Source of the DNA: Periweissella fabalis | GTDB lineage: Bacteria; Bacillota; Bacilli; Lactobacillales; Lactobacillaceae | NCBI RefSeq assembly: GCF_012396505.1 | Contig: NZ_JAAXPN010000001.1 | Location: 434,001 to 498,000, forward strand | Direction of reading: 5' to 3' | Length of the DNA stretch: 64,000 nucleotides | Shown here: one piece after another, positions 38,839 to 47,617 of the stretch | Numbering within the stretch: position 1 is the stretch's first letter | How the letters are laid out: the number at the start of each line of letters is the position of its first letter | Made by a program: the position numbers and the translations under genes | Notes under the pieces: model-generated | Databases searched by the model: none | Seen by the model: the letters and a program-made list of their open reading frames with translations, nothing else | What the model was told of the DNA's origin: nothing

Positions 38839-38887
38839 AAAAAGCACGAAATAGCCGCTACTATTAGCGACTTAATCCGTGCTTTTT
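38839..38887 (-). terminator. Terminator after the esterase gene
   Basis: AAAAAGCACG and CGTGCTTTTT form 10-base arms around an inner GTCGCTAATAGTAGCGGC hairpin, T-rich at the end, 11 bases after the stop. Confidence 0.85.
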
Positions 38888-38897
38888 AAATTGTATA

Positions 38898-39851
38898 TTA
38901 TTTATTTTGAAGTAACCACGATTGTCGATTAGCGTATATTGATGACAAATATGGTGCAACTCCGAAAGTTTCAAATGCATGCGGTAAGCCTTCATAAACA
39001 TATAGCTGACAATTTACACCAGCTTGACTAAGATTGCTAGCGAATATTTGATCTTCTTTTGCAAAGATATCACAGTCACCAACTTCAATATAAGTTCGTG
39101 GAAAGATTGTGTAATCTTGAGTATGCATTGGTACGACTGAGCTTGGTAAAGTTTCATCCCCTATCCGATCCTTTAGCAGCCCTTTCCATCCCATGGCATT
39201 CATCTGTGGAGTCCATGTTATTAAGCCAGTTAATTCCGGTTGGTTTAGAATTGTAGCATCATCTAACATTGGATAGATTAGCATTAATTGAGCAATTGAC
39301 CAATGATGCTCATAAGCAAATGGTATTAATCCCGCCGCTAGACAACCACCAGCACTAACACCAACTATTTGAATTTTATTAATGTCAATGCCAAGTTCAA
39401 CCTGATGTTTAATAACCCATTGTAATCCAGCTAATGCATCAGTTACTAGATCATCAACATTATTATTATCTGGTGCCAGGCGATAGTCTAGTGATAGCAA
39501 CGGTGTATTGGCTAAACTGGCATAATCCCGAGCTCCTTGATCATCTTGGTTCACCGTACCACTGATGAGGCCACCGCCATGAATATATAAGATTAGGGGT
39601 TGCTTATAGTGTGTGAGACCATCTGGCCAATACAAACGCGAGACTAATTGATAGCCATCTCGAGCATGATACATAACATCTTTTACATGAAACTGAAGTT
39701 GTAAAACACGGTAACGCTTAATTTTAGGTAGTAACTGCTGCAGTAAATGATCTCGTTGAGCAATTAGTGATGGCTCTTTAGCATCAAGTAACGGTAATAA
39801 TTTTAAAATTTCAGGTTTCCCCGCTAATAAATCCGGATTTAAACTTGGCAT
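38898..39851 (-). CDS. Alpha/beta hydrolase, HSL-family esterase
   Basis: A 317-residue carboxylesterase-type enzyme. The start at 39851 has GTGAGGT six bases upstream; an upstream start at 39863 is less likely. The oxyanion-hole motif HGGG lies near residue 90, the nucleophile Ser in GVSAGGCLA, an Asp in EVGDCDIF, and the His in GLPHAFETFG. It has no signal peptide, so it acts in the cytosol on small esters. It is distantly related to the esterase at 48806-49858, not a recent copy. Confidence 0.88.
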   Translation of the reverse strand: MPSLNPDLLAGKPEILKLLPLLDAKEPSLIAQRDHLLQQLLPKIKRYRVLQLQFHVKDVMYHARDGYQLVSRLYWPDGLTHYKQPLILYIHGGGLISGTVNQDDQGARDYASLANTPLLSLDYRLAPDNNNVDDLVTDALAGLQWVIKHQVELGIDINKIQIVGVSAGGCLAAGLIPFAYEHHWSIAQLMLIYPMLDDATILNQPELTGLITWTPQMNAMGWKGLLKDRIGDETLPSSVVPMHTQDYTIFPRTYIEVGDCDIFAKEDQIFASNLSQAGVNCQLYVYEGLPHAFETFGVAPYLSSIYANRQSWLLQNK

Positions 39852-39899
39852 TTTGGACCTCACTTTAACGAGCCTTTATGTCAAATATTGCATGCAATA

Positions 39900-40070
39900 T
39901 TAGTGCATATCACGTGAATGACGTGGTCCGCCAGCCGAAGTATTTTCAAATGCTGCCCGATTGTAGTCAGCAAGTGATTTTTTATCTAAGCGCGTGAAGA
40001 AAAACCAGTTGGGAATAGCATTTGTGAAAGCAACAAAAATAGTTGATAGAAAGCGTAAAAATACATTCAT
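39900..40070 (-). CDS. Small protein, 56 residues, unknown
   Basis: An ORF of 57 codons with GAGGG six bases before its ATG. The product begins MNVFLRFLSTIFVAF, a hydrophobic segment of about 15-22 residues, followed by WFFFTRLDKKSLADY and a polar tail ending RHSRDMH. It looks like a single-pass or amphipathic membrane-associated peptide. It lies between the esterase and the choloylglycine hydrolase on the esterase strand, 48 bases upstream of the esterase start. Family not recognised. Confidence 0.6.
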   Translation of the reverse strand: MNVFLRFLSTIFVAFTNAIPNWFFFTRLDKKSLADYNRAAFENTSAGGPRHSRDMH

Positions 40071-40278
40071 ATTCAGACCCTCATTTCCTAATTAAATACT
40101 GACTTTATGTTGTAAGAATAATAACCCTTTCGCCATATAAATACAATCTTTTTCCTTCTCTTTGGTAAATTTTTCTTATGCTAGCTTTAATGTTATTCAT
40201 AAGCCTTTAAATTTGAATTTATTAGTTAAACTCTTATAATTATCTATATACTATGTGATATCTAAAGGAGGAAGATTT

Positions 40279-41298
40279 ATGTGTACTGCAATTAAATTAA
40301 CCGCGACTAATGGTGATATCTTTTTTGGTCGAACAATGGATTTAGCATTACCAATGTTTGGTGAGGATGAAGGCATGCTCCCACCTGGACGAATTATTAA
40401 TATCCCTGCAAATGTTGAAGTGCCAAGTCAATTCCGTAACTGGCAAGCTAAATATGCGATGGTTGGGATGGCAGCTGATCAAACTGCCTTCATCTATGAT
40501 GGGATTAATGAGCACGGTTTAGCTGGTGACACACAAGTATTAATGGAATGTACTTGGAAAGATGAAGCTGACTTTGCTGGAACTGATTTAACACCGGTTA
40601 TTGGTGAAGAATTTGTTGGTTACATTTTGACTAACTACAAATCTGTCGCTGATATCAAAGCTAACATTGACAAACTAGCCCTAATTAAATACGCCTTGGA
40701 TTATCAAGGCCATCCAATTAACTACCCTCTTCACTATGTCTTCACTGATCCAACGGGTGCCGGTATTGTGCTTGAAGCTGTTCACAATGGTGAATTTAAG
40801 GTCTATGACTTTGTAGATGTTATGACTAACAGTCCTGAATACGACTATCATTTAACTAATATCCGTAATTATATTGGTATTACTAATATTGATCACCCAA
40901 ATGACCGGCAAATCAACAATAAAACACTACACCCTATTGAAGCTGGTACGGGTTACGGTCTCTTTGGTATTCCTGGTGACTATACTTCACCATCGAGATT
41001 TGTCCGCAGTTTCATCTATTCAAACTTAATGGATAAATTTGATACTCAAGACGGTATCGCCCAACTGTACGCGGCTTTTCGTCCCGTTATCATTCCACGC
41101 GGTCTTGAATACAAAACACCTACCACCCAATTATCTGATTTCACACGTTATTGGGTCGGTTATGATTTAACTAACAAAACTCTATACGTTCAATCCGGCC
41201 GAGCCCTTGCATTTACTAGTAAGACTCTTGACCCTAACCTTGATCACATTACTTACGAAGAAATTGATTTAACGAACCACGTTCATAGTTTAAATTAA
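40279..41298 (+). CDS. Choloylglycine hydrolase family enzyme (bile salt hydrolase / penicillin V acylase type)
   Basis: Cytosolic N-terminal-nucleophile amidase of 339 residues. The start at 40279 is fixed by AAAGGAGG eight bases upstream and by the nucleophile Cys2 directly after the removed Met. Other family residues are seen: the Arg in FFGRTMDL, the Asp of the same motif, the Asn in INEHGLAGD, the Asn in VMTNSPEYDYHLTN and the Arg in SPSRFVR. It cleaves the amide bond of conjugated bile salts or penicillin V; substrate preference cannot be read. A shared terminator follows. Confidence 0.92.
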   Translation: MCTAIKLTATNGDIFFGRTMDLALPMFGEDEGMLPPGRIINIPANVEVPSQFRNWQAKYAMVGMAADQTAFIYDGINEHGLAGDTQVLMECTWKDEADFAGTDLTPVIGEEFVGYILTNYKSVADIKANIDKLALIKYALDYQGHPINYPLHYVFTDPTGAGIVLEAVHNGEFKVYDFVDVMTNSPEYDYHLTNIRNYIGITNIDHPNDRQINNKTLHPIEAGTGYGLFGIPGDYTSPSRFVRSFIYSNLMDKFDTQDGIAQLYAAFRPVIIPRGLEYKTPTTQLSDFTRYWVGYDLTNKTLYVQSGRALAFTSKTLDPNLDHITYEEIDLTNHVHSLN

Positions 41299-41328
41299 AA
41301 AAATACCAGCTGCGGCTGGTATTTTTTT
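41297..41328. terminator. Bidirectional terminator
   Basis: AAAATACCAGC-TGCG-GCTGGTATTTT with T-runs on both strands, between the convergent choloylglycine hydrolase (+) and mtlD (-). Confidence 0.9.
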
Positions 41329-41330
41329 AA

Positions 41331-42491
41331 TTAATTTTTGACTTTTAAGTTAGCTTTGACAGCTGCTTCTAATTTTGAAATTAAGGCTACGTCAGTCACA
41401 CTAGTAACATCTTTAATGACATCAGTTAAGGGTGTTGATAATAGCTTAGCTTGCAATTCAACGGCTTGTTGATCATTTTTATCTTGGTACGTGAAGATTT
41501 TGCCAACCGTCGCAATTAAGGTATCACATGGTAAATTTCGTGCATTTAATTCGCGAATTGGGCGAATAAAACGTTCATCATACCCAAGTTTACGAATTGG
41601 TGTCCGACCAACACGTGTGATTTTATCAACAATATATGGGTTCGCAAAGCGTTCGCAAATCGTATCATGATAAGCAACTAAATCAGTTTCCGTAAAATCA
41701 AACTTAGCTAATAACAAAGCGCGAATTTCAGCCTGTACTTGACGCAAAGTTGCCATAATATCGGCATTTGTTAAAGCTTCAGTAATTGTTGTATAGCCAG
41801 CTGCTGCCCCATTATATGCTACAGTAGCATGACCAGTGTTAACTGAGAATAACTTCCGTTCGATAAATGGTTCTAAATCGTTAGCATAGTGAACACCTTT
41901 GATTTGAAGTTCTTTGTTCTTCATTTGACTTTCATCAACTACCCATTCACAGAATGGTTCCACAATTACATGTAATGGATCAATATTAGCTTGATTAGGG
42001 ACAATTCGATCAACAGCTGCATTTGGGAAACCAATATACTGATTAACGTATGTTAAATCTGCTTCATCAAGATATTCTTTAACTTTACTCAAGAAGAATT
42101 GACTACCGCCAATCATGTTTTCACAAGCAATCACATCTAATGGAGTCGCATTATTTGCAATGCGTCGTGCATGAATTCCTTGGGCCAATAATTGTGCGAT
42201 AAATGGTAAAATGTTAGGACCAATTGCCGTTGTAACTACATCAGCATTAACAATTGCCGTGATAACTTCTTCTGGCTTTTTCGCATTGTTAATACCACGA
42301 ACATTGTTAACATGAATTGATTCGTGGGCATCAGATGCTAATTCAATATCATATTCCTTTTGGGTATTGAGTGCATCGATAATCGTTTCATTAACATCAA
42401 CAAAGGCAATTTCAAAATCATTTTGGTGCAAAATTTCACCAATAAAGCCGCGGCCAATATTACCGGCCCCAAAGTGTACTGCTTGTTTCAT
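41331..42491 (-). CDS. mtlD: Mannitol-1-phosphate 5-dehydrogenase
   Basis: Oxidises mannitol-1-phosphate to fructose-6-phosphate with NAD+. The 386-residue protein belongs to the long-chain mannitol dehydrogenases: [13 protein letters not shown] at residues 6-18, [26 protein letters not shown] toward the C-terminus (split by no gap), and the conserved Lys in the last part. It is the last gene of the mannitol operon, 12 bases after mtlF, with AGGAGGA upstream of the ATG. It feeds imported mannitol into central metabolism. Confidence 0.96.
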   Translation of the reverse strand: MKQAVHFGAGNIGRGFIGEILHQNDFEIAFVDVNETIIDALNTQKEYDIELASDAHESIHVNNVRGINNAKKPEEVITAIVNADVVTTAIGPNILPFIAQLLAQGIHARRIANNATPLDVIACENMIGGSQFFLSKVKEYLDEADLTYVNQYIGFPNAAVDRIVPNQANIDPLHVIVEPFCEWVVDESQMKNKELQIKGVHYANDLEPFIERKLFSVNTGHATVAYNGAAAGYTTITEALTNADIMATLRQVQAEIRALLLAKFDFTETDLVAYHDTICERFANPYIVDKITRVGRTPIRKLGYDERFIRPIRELNARNLPCDTLIATVGKIFTYQDKNDQQAVELQAKLLSTPLTDVIKDVTSVTDVALISKLEAAVKANLKVKN

Positions 42492-42503
42492 TTTAACTCC
42501 TCC

Positions 42504-42947
42504 TTAAGCTTCAACAGCTTCTAATAAATTAACAATTTCATCAACTGAGGTGGCATCAGCCAGCTTAACTACATTATCAACGTCGGCACAAAAAATTGAT
42601 ATTTTTTGAATAAGCTCCAAGTGCTCATTACCAACACCAGCAATACCAAAAAGGATTGTTGCGACTTTGGTGGTATCATTTTCGCTTCCAAATTCAACAC
42701 CACGCGGTACTTGAACAATGGTAATTCCTGTCTTTTTAACTTCACGTTTAGCTTCATCGGTTCCGTGGGGGATGGCAATAAAATTCCCCATATAAACAGA
42801 TAATTCTTCATTTCGCTTGATCATCGCAGGTACGTATTCGGGTGAAACATAGCCCCCTTCAACTAATAAATTCCCACAATACCGAATTGCATCTTCTTTA
42901 TTATCAAAATATTGATTCAATTTAACTAATTCTTTTTGAATATGCAT
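42504..42947 (-). CDS. mtlF: Mannitol PTS, EIIA component
   Basis: Cytosolic phospho-carrier of 147 residues that passes phosphate from HPr to the EIIB domain of MtlA. The phosphorylatable His is in [10 protein letters not shown] (about residue 61), flanked by the MGN and LSVYM segments typical of EIIA-Mtl. A GGAG site precedes the ATG. It follows mtlR by 28 bases and stays in the operon order mtlA-mtlR-mtlF-mtlD, normal for Firmicutes. Confidence 0.95.
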   Translation of the reverse strand: MHIQKELVKLNQYFDNKEDAIRYCGNLLVEGGYVSPEYVPAMIKRNEELSVYMGNFIAIPHGTDEAKREVKKTGITIVQVPRGVEFGSENDTTKVATILFGIAGVGNEHLELIQKISIFCADVDNVVKLADATSVDEIVNLLEAVEA

Positions 42948-42974
42948 GTGTGCATCTCCTTATTTTATCTTCTA

Positions 42975-44957
42975 TTAAACATTACCTGCTAAGGCACCAT
43001 AATTTTGTAGTGCCTCATTAATTATCTTATTTAACAATTCATAAATAATTTCATAATTACCAGAACGATAAATGGCAGTATACAAGGAATATTCTATGAT
43101 TGAACTTGTAATACGCCCAAGAATACTATTAGTAATGTCATTCACATTTTGGGGTGCAATTAAAACTAATATTCGATTAACTGTCATTTCTTGCTTATCA
43201 CTACCTAGAACAGCTATTGCTTGATTTAAATCAACAATTGCAAAATATGGTTTCACAATGTCAGCAGAAATCCCATGAACTAAGGCGATATTAGTCCCAG
43301 GAATACCAAAAGGTGTTTCAGTAAAACGCTTTACTAATACTTTAACCACTTCTGCTTGACGTTTGATCCACGGAATATCTGCTACGATTGCGGCAACTGT
43401 CCCTTCAAAGTCAGCAGGATTCATTAGTTCTTTAATATTAAAATCAGTAATTATTTGCTGTGACTGTTGTAAAAAGTCTTGAATATTTAAAAATTCACGT
43501 TTGTGTTGATTTTGCCGTGGATGCCGATCCATTCGAGCACGTATTTTACGAATTGCATGTGCAATATCGTTAAAGTTACTAGCTTGAAAATCAGGATCAA
43601 CTTTAATAAAATCTTTTCCCATCTCTTTGGTAGTAAACACAATATCGTAATCATTAGCCATATCTTGACTAAAATTACTTAGTTGTAGAATTTGAATCGA
43701 TTCAATAAATGGAAATTGAGTTTTGAGTGTTCGAGCAAAAAATTCTGCAGAAATTCGTCCACGATCAGTCACCAAAGCTGCTTGCATTGGTAGTACTACA
43801 CTAGAACGCTCAAGCGTACTAGTGAAATGCAGAGTTACAAAAGCAATTTCATCTAGTGGGAATTGCTTGCCAAAAACTTTAGTTAGTGCCTTGTCTATGA
43901 CTGCAAATAAACGAGCATGTTCAACTTGAATTGACTGAATAAAAGTTGATTTTTCGTCTTCAAATAGTTGAGGCACGATGAAAATACTCCGTAAATGTGC
44001 ATTCAATAGGCTAAATAAAGTGTTATCGCGAACAAACTCAATATTGACTTCATCGGAAACTACAGTCACTAATTGGCGAACTTTATTGATAAAATCAGCA
44101 TCGTACTTTTCAGCAAATAATAAGTTATCGTTTTGTTGAAAATATAATGAATCTGTAATTGTTGCCAAGTATAGTATTTCTGGTAATTTAAGCCAGTTAC
44201 CAGGCAAATGACTAGCGATGCGAGTCACAAATTCTAAAGCATCCTTACTAGGGTGACGTTCATCATCCGCAGGTATTAAATTACCCGTTTTAATCCGTAA
44301 TAACGTCGTGACAAAGAATAATCTAATTAATGCTTGTGTACGATCGGATAAATTACTCATATCTTCAGCATCAAAAGCACTGTTAATCGCTGCAAATTCA
44401 TCATATGATAATCGGTTAACTATTTTATTATCAGCAAATATTTTAGGTGACATTTTTAATATTTCAAGTGTAGTTAGACTTTTCTTCAAAGCAGATACCA
44501 TTAATGAACGTTTAGTAAATTCGCTACCAACAATATGCAATCCTTTATCTCTTGATAACTGTGCAGCGTTTCGTTGCATATTTTGTTCAATTATCTTTAG
44601 ATCAGCGGTTGCTGTTGGCTGCGATATACCAAAATGTGTCATAATTTGTGTTAACGTTGTTTGATCCATTAATAGCAGAATTAATTCCGCAACATTACGA
44701 CTACTTTGCGTCCATTCAATTATTTTTTCAGCATGCTTAAATGCTGAAAAATCACCTTGCAACTGATATTTATTATCTTCTTTTACTAGAAACGCCCCAT
44801 ATCTTGTTAATGAAGCTTGTAAATTTTGTAAATCACGATAGAGTGTGCGACGACTCATTTTAGTTACATCTAGTAAATTTTTGACCGTCTGAGGGCCATT
44901 TTGTAAAAGAACATCTATTATTTTTTCTTCACGTTCTGTTAACCACATTTCTGGCAC
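42975..44957 (-). CDS. mtlR: Mannitol operon transcriptional activator MtlR
   Basis: PTS-regulated activator. It has an N-terminal DeoR/HTH_11 winged helix (TEREEKIIDVLLQNGP..MSRRTLYRDLQ), a Mga-like helix-turn-helix near residue 115 (ISQPTATADLKIIEQNM), two PRD domains with His residues (HLRSIF, LHFTSTLERSS region), an EIIB-Gat-like domain and a C-terminal EIIA-Mtl-like domain with HGIS. The ATG at 44978 overlaps the mtlA stop (TAATG) but lacks an SD; the GTG at 44957 has GGGAGG eight bases upstream and is my choice. Full length would be 667 residues from 44978. Confidence 0.92.
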   Translation of the reverse strand: MPEMWLTEREEKIIDVLLQNGPQTVKNLLDVTKMSRRTLYRDLQNLQASLTRYGAFLVKEDNKYQLQGDFSAFKHAEKIIEWTQSSRNVAELILLLMDQTTLTQIMTHFGISQPTATADLKIIEQNMQRNAAQLSRDKGLHIVGSEFTKRSLMVSALKKSLTTLEILKMSPKIFADNKIVNRLSYDEFAAINSAFDAEDMSNLSDRTQALIRLFFVTTLLRIKTGNLIPADDERHPSKDALEFVTRIASHLPGNWLKLPEILYLATITDSLYFQQNDNLLFAEKYDADFINKVRQLVTVVSDEVNIEFVRDNTLFSLLNAHLRSIFIVPQLFEDEKSTFIQSIQVEHARLFAVIDKALTKVFGKQFPLDEIAFVTLHFTSTLERSSVVLPMQAALVTDRGRISAEFFARTLKTQFPFIESIQILQLSNFSQDMANDYDIVFTTKEMGKDFIKVDPDFQASNFNDIAHAIRKIRARMDRHPRQNQHKREFLNIQDFLQQSQQIITDFNIKELMNPADFEGTVAAIVADIPWIKRQAEVVKVLVKRFTETPFGIPGTNIALVHGISADIVKPYFAIVDLNQAIAVLGSDKQEMTVNRILVLIAPQNVNDITNSILGRITSSIIEYSLYTAIYRSGNYEIIYELLNKIINEALQNYGALAGNV

Positions 44958-44977
44958 AATCTGGCCCTCCCTTATCA

Positions 44978-46789
44978 TTATTTTTCATGCATTCTTTTAA
45001 TCATCTTGTCGTATTGGGTTGTAGTAATTAAACTTGATACTGCTACATTTTGTGCACGCGGAGCATATTTGCTAACTTGATCCGCAAAATCAAGTGTTGT
45101 TACGACCATGATATTTGGTGCATTGTAGCTTGCAAGTGCTTCAAATTGTACATCTGAGATTGGAATATTCACATTTGAACGGTCGAAAATAGCCTGTAGT
45201 ACCGCTTTACCCATTGTTGCCGAACCAATATGATCTTCGTCACGAGCAAAAACTACTTCATCAATAACGTTTAAATCAACATCACAATCAATTTCTTGTT
45301 TTGTATTAGCAGTATTAGCACCCATGGTCTGAGATGATGTCATATTATTAGCTTGACTTAACATATTAACAATTTCATCATATTTTGGTGAGTTAAGAAA
45401 ATTTGAAACTGCAACACGTACAGAACTTGGGGCTTTTGTCGCTGCTCGGTCAGCTAATTCTTCTTGCGTAACCACTAAAGTATCAGCACCATCAGTTAGG
45501 TTACTAATTGCCCGGTTAGTAACCTCAATTCCTAACCCAGCTTTTTTTACCTTATCTCGTAAAATTGAAGCTCCCATGGCTGATGAACCCATTCCTGCAT
45601 CACAAGCAAAAATGATGTGTTTAATGTCAGCCATATCATCAGTAATTGTCGTTGCCTTTGTTGCATTTTGTCCCTTTGCGACGGCTTTAGCATCAGCCAT
45701 ATGGGCTTGTGCTTCAACTAATTGTGTATCATCAACTAATGATTTATCACGTTTTAATATTATTGCGGCTACTAGGAAACTTACCGCAGTGGCCACGATT
45801 ACTCCGGCCCAAACACTCAAAATATTTTGTATCCCAGCTGGGGCAGCAACCCCCGTGATTGAAATAATTGATCCAGGTGATGCTGGTGCAACCAAACCAC
45901 TTCCTAAGATATTATTCGTAAAGGTTCCTGATACCCCACCGGCAATAACTGCAAAGAACAAAGCCGGTTTCATCATTACATATGGGAAGTAAATTTCATG
46001 GATTCCACCAATAAATTGAATTAAGATGGCCCCTGGTGCAGTTGCTTTAGCACTACCTTTACCAAAAATCATAAAAGCAATTAAAATTCCAAGGCCAGGT
46101 CCGGGATTGGCTTCAAGTAAGAAGAGTAATGACTTTCCAGCTGTTTTAGCTTGTTCAAGTCCTAGTGGCGTTAAAATTCCTTGATTAATAGCGTTATTCA
46201 AAAATAAAATTTTGGCTGGTTCAATGAAGACATTGGCTAATGGAATTAAGTGTGTAGCAATTAAGAAATCTACTCCTTTAGCCATTAATTGTGTTAATAA
46301 AGCAACAAGTGGGCCGATTAACTTGTATGAAATTAAAGCTAAGAAAAATCCGACAAAACCAGCTGAAAAGTTATTTACTAACATTTCAAACCCAGCTTTA
46401 ATATGGGGTTGTACATACTCATCAAACTTTTTCATTAACCATGCCCCAAGAGGCCCAATAATCATAGCTCCTAAAATCATCGGAATTCCTTGGGTATCTT
46501 GGGCAATTTGAATTGCTCCAAAGGCACCAATAGCACCTACGATACCTCCACGGTGTTCATAAATATTTTTACCACCAGTATAGGCAATCATTAATGGAAT
46601 TAGGTAGGCCAACATTGGCCCAACTAGATGTGCAAATCCTTTATTAGGTAGAAATCCCGCCGGAATAAAGAATGCTGTTAATACCCCCCATGCGATTAGT
46701 GCTGGTATGTTGGGCATTACCATACTTGATAATGCAGTCCCAAGCCGTTGAATCTTAACCTTCAACGATGTTGTTTGTTTTACTTGCAT
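44978..46789 (-). CDS. mtlA: Mannitol PTS, EIICB component
   Basis: Membrane permease-phosphotransferase for mannitol. The ATG at 46789 has AAAGGA nine bases before it and gives 603 residues; an in-frame TTG at 46807 lies on the SD itself. The EIIC domain (about residues 10-340) has roughly eight membrane segments with NNAINQGILTPLGLEQA and ENPGPG-like EANPGPGLGIL. The EIIB domain follows with the phospho-Cys in IFACDAGMGSSAMGAS near residue 395. A further region (about 490-603) with CDVDLNVIDEVVFARDEDHIG resembles a second EIIB-like copy lacking the Cys, an extension not found in the shorter MtlA proteins. Confidence 0.92.
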   Translation of the reverse strand: MQVKQTTSLKVKIQRLGTALSSMVMPNIPALIAWGVLTAFFIPAGFLPNKGFAHLVGPMLAYLIPLMIAYTGGKNIYEHRGGIVGAIGAFGAIQIAQDTQGIPMILGAMIIGPLGAWLMKKFDEYVQPHIKAGFEMLVNNFSAGFVGFFLALISYKLIGPLVALLTQLMAKGVDFLIATHLIPLANVFIEPAKILFLNNAINQGILTPLGLEQAKTAGKSLLFLLEANPGPGLGILIAFMIFGKGSAKATAPGAILIQFIGGIHEIYFPYVMMKPALFFAVIAGGVSGTFTNNILGSGLVAPASPGSIISITGVAAPAGIQNILSVWAGVIVATAVSFLVAAIILKRDKSLVDDTQLVEAQAHMADAKAVAKGQNATKATTITDDMADIKHIIFACDAGMGSSAMGASILRDKVKKAGLGIEVTNRAISNLTDGADTLVVTQEELADRAATKAPSSVRVAVSNFLNSPKYDEIVNMLSQANNMTSSQTMGANTANTKQEIDCDVDLNVIDEVVFARDEDHIGSATMGKAVLQAIFDRSNVNIPISDVQFEALASYNAPNIMVVTTLDFADQVSKYAPRAQNVAVSSLITTTQYDKMIKRMHEK

Positions 46790-46840
46790 AACAATTAATC
46801 CTTTCAAATAAATTTATAATAACTTACCTTATGAATTAAT

Positions 46841-46854
46841 TGTAACCGCTTACA
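46841..46854. promoter_or_regulatory. cre box of the mannitol operon
   Basis: TGTAACCGCTTACA, an exact cre match and identical to the gluconate operon box at 7870. It lies 52 bases upstream of the mtlA start, so CcpA repression of mannitol use by glucose is expected. Confidence 0.88.
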
Positions 46855-46950
46855 TAATAACATGTAATATAAAGAATGGCACACAAGTTTGTGACAATTC
46901 TTTGTTTTTTCACTATCAAGAATAGCTTAATACCAGTTTATAATGATATT

Positions 46951-46976
46951 AATTTCACAATATCACTTGTGAAATT
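46951..46976. promoter_or_regulatory. Inverted repeat, candidate MtlR operator
   Basis: AATTTCACAA-N6-TTGTGAAATT, perfect 10-base arms (11 with the flanking T/A). It lies about 160 bases upstream of mtlA, a plausible activator position. The shape agrees with TTGTGA-type MtlR boxes, but this assignment is inference. Confidence 0.6.
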
Positions 46977-47068
46977 AGGCATATATCCAAGGAACCATTA
47001 TTATTTAGCGTTTTAAAATTTCTTTAGTATTAATAACTTTTGTGCAAACTATGCATACTTAAATATGC

Positions 47069-47100
47069 AAAAAAAAAGAGACTCAATAGAATCTCTTTTA
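47069..47100 (-). terminator. Minus-strand terminator without an intact upstream gene
   Basis: AAAAGAGATT-N6-AGTCTCTTTT followed by nine T on the minus strand. No complete gene precedes it on that strand; the candidate is the remnant at 47160-47347. Confidence 0.65.
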
Positions 47101-47159
47101 ACAAGGAGTATGTTTCATAGTCATATTTAGTCAGCTATCCTAAATAAACCACAAAAACT

Positions 47160-47347
47160 TTACAATATAATGTCGTTAGTTATTAAATCGCACATAACAA
47201 TTTTGCCATAAACTATAAAATCCTCAAACTGGGTGTACGAACTTTTAATCAAAGGATACTTGATAATTGATTGGCTAAATAGTCTATGGTCAGAGCTAAG
47301 TTAATATTTTGTAGTTCAGAGATAGTTACATTTTCTTCATATTTCAT
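47160..47347 (-). pseudogene. Possible decayed small gene
   Basis: An ATG at 47347 opens 32 codons (protein begins MKYEENVTISELQNINLALT) ending at 47249. A one-base shift near there joins a second open stretch (KSSYTQFEDFIVYGKIV) that runs to a stop at 47160. Together they look like one protein of about 60 residues with a frameshift, and an orphan terminator follows 60 bases later. No SD is visible. The rest of the 810-base gap 46808-47617, apart from regulatory sites, shows nothing coding. Confidence 0.3.
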
Positions 47348-47502
47348 ATAGTTAAAACAAAACTTGCACTAGATTTTTGTTCTTAGTGTGAGGAAATCTA
47401 TGCTTGCTTATTTAATACCATAATACAAGTTTTGCTAATATATGTTTTGAAGAGACGAATTTGATGAAAGCTACTACAAATTAATTTAGATTAAACCTCT
47501 TT

Positions 47503-47516
47503 TGTAAGCGCTTAAC
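47503..47516. promoter_or_regulatory. cre-like site before the AraC gene
   Basis: TGTAAGCGCTTAAC matches the cre core but deviates at the last two positions. It lies about 100 bases upstream of the AraC-type gene. Confidence 0.4.
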
Positions 47517-47617
47517 CATACGACAAATGTATTATATAATTACATTGCATAATAGAATTGTATAAAATAACATCCTATTATAAAAAAAGAACATTAATTG
47601 TGGAGGAATAGATAAAA

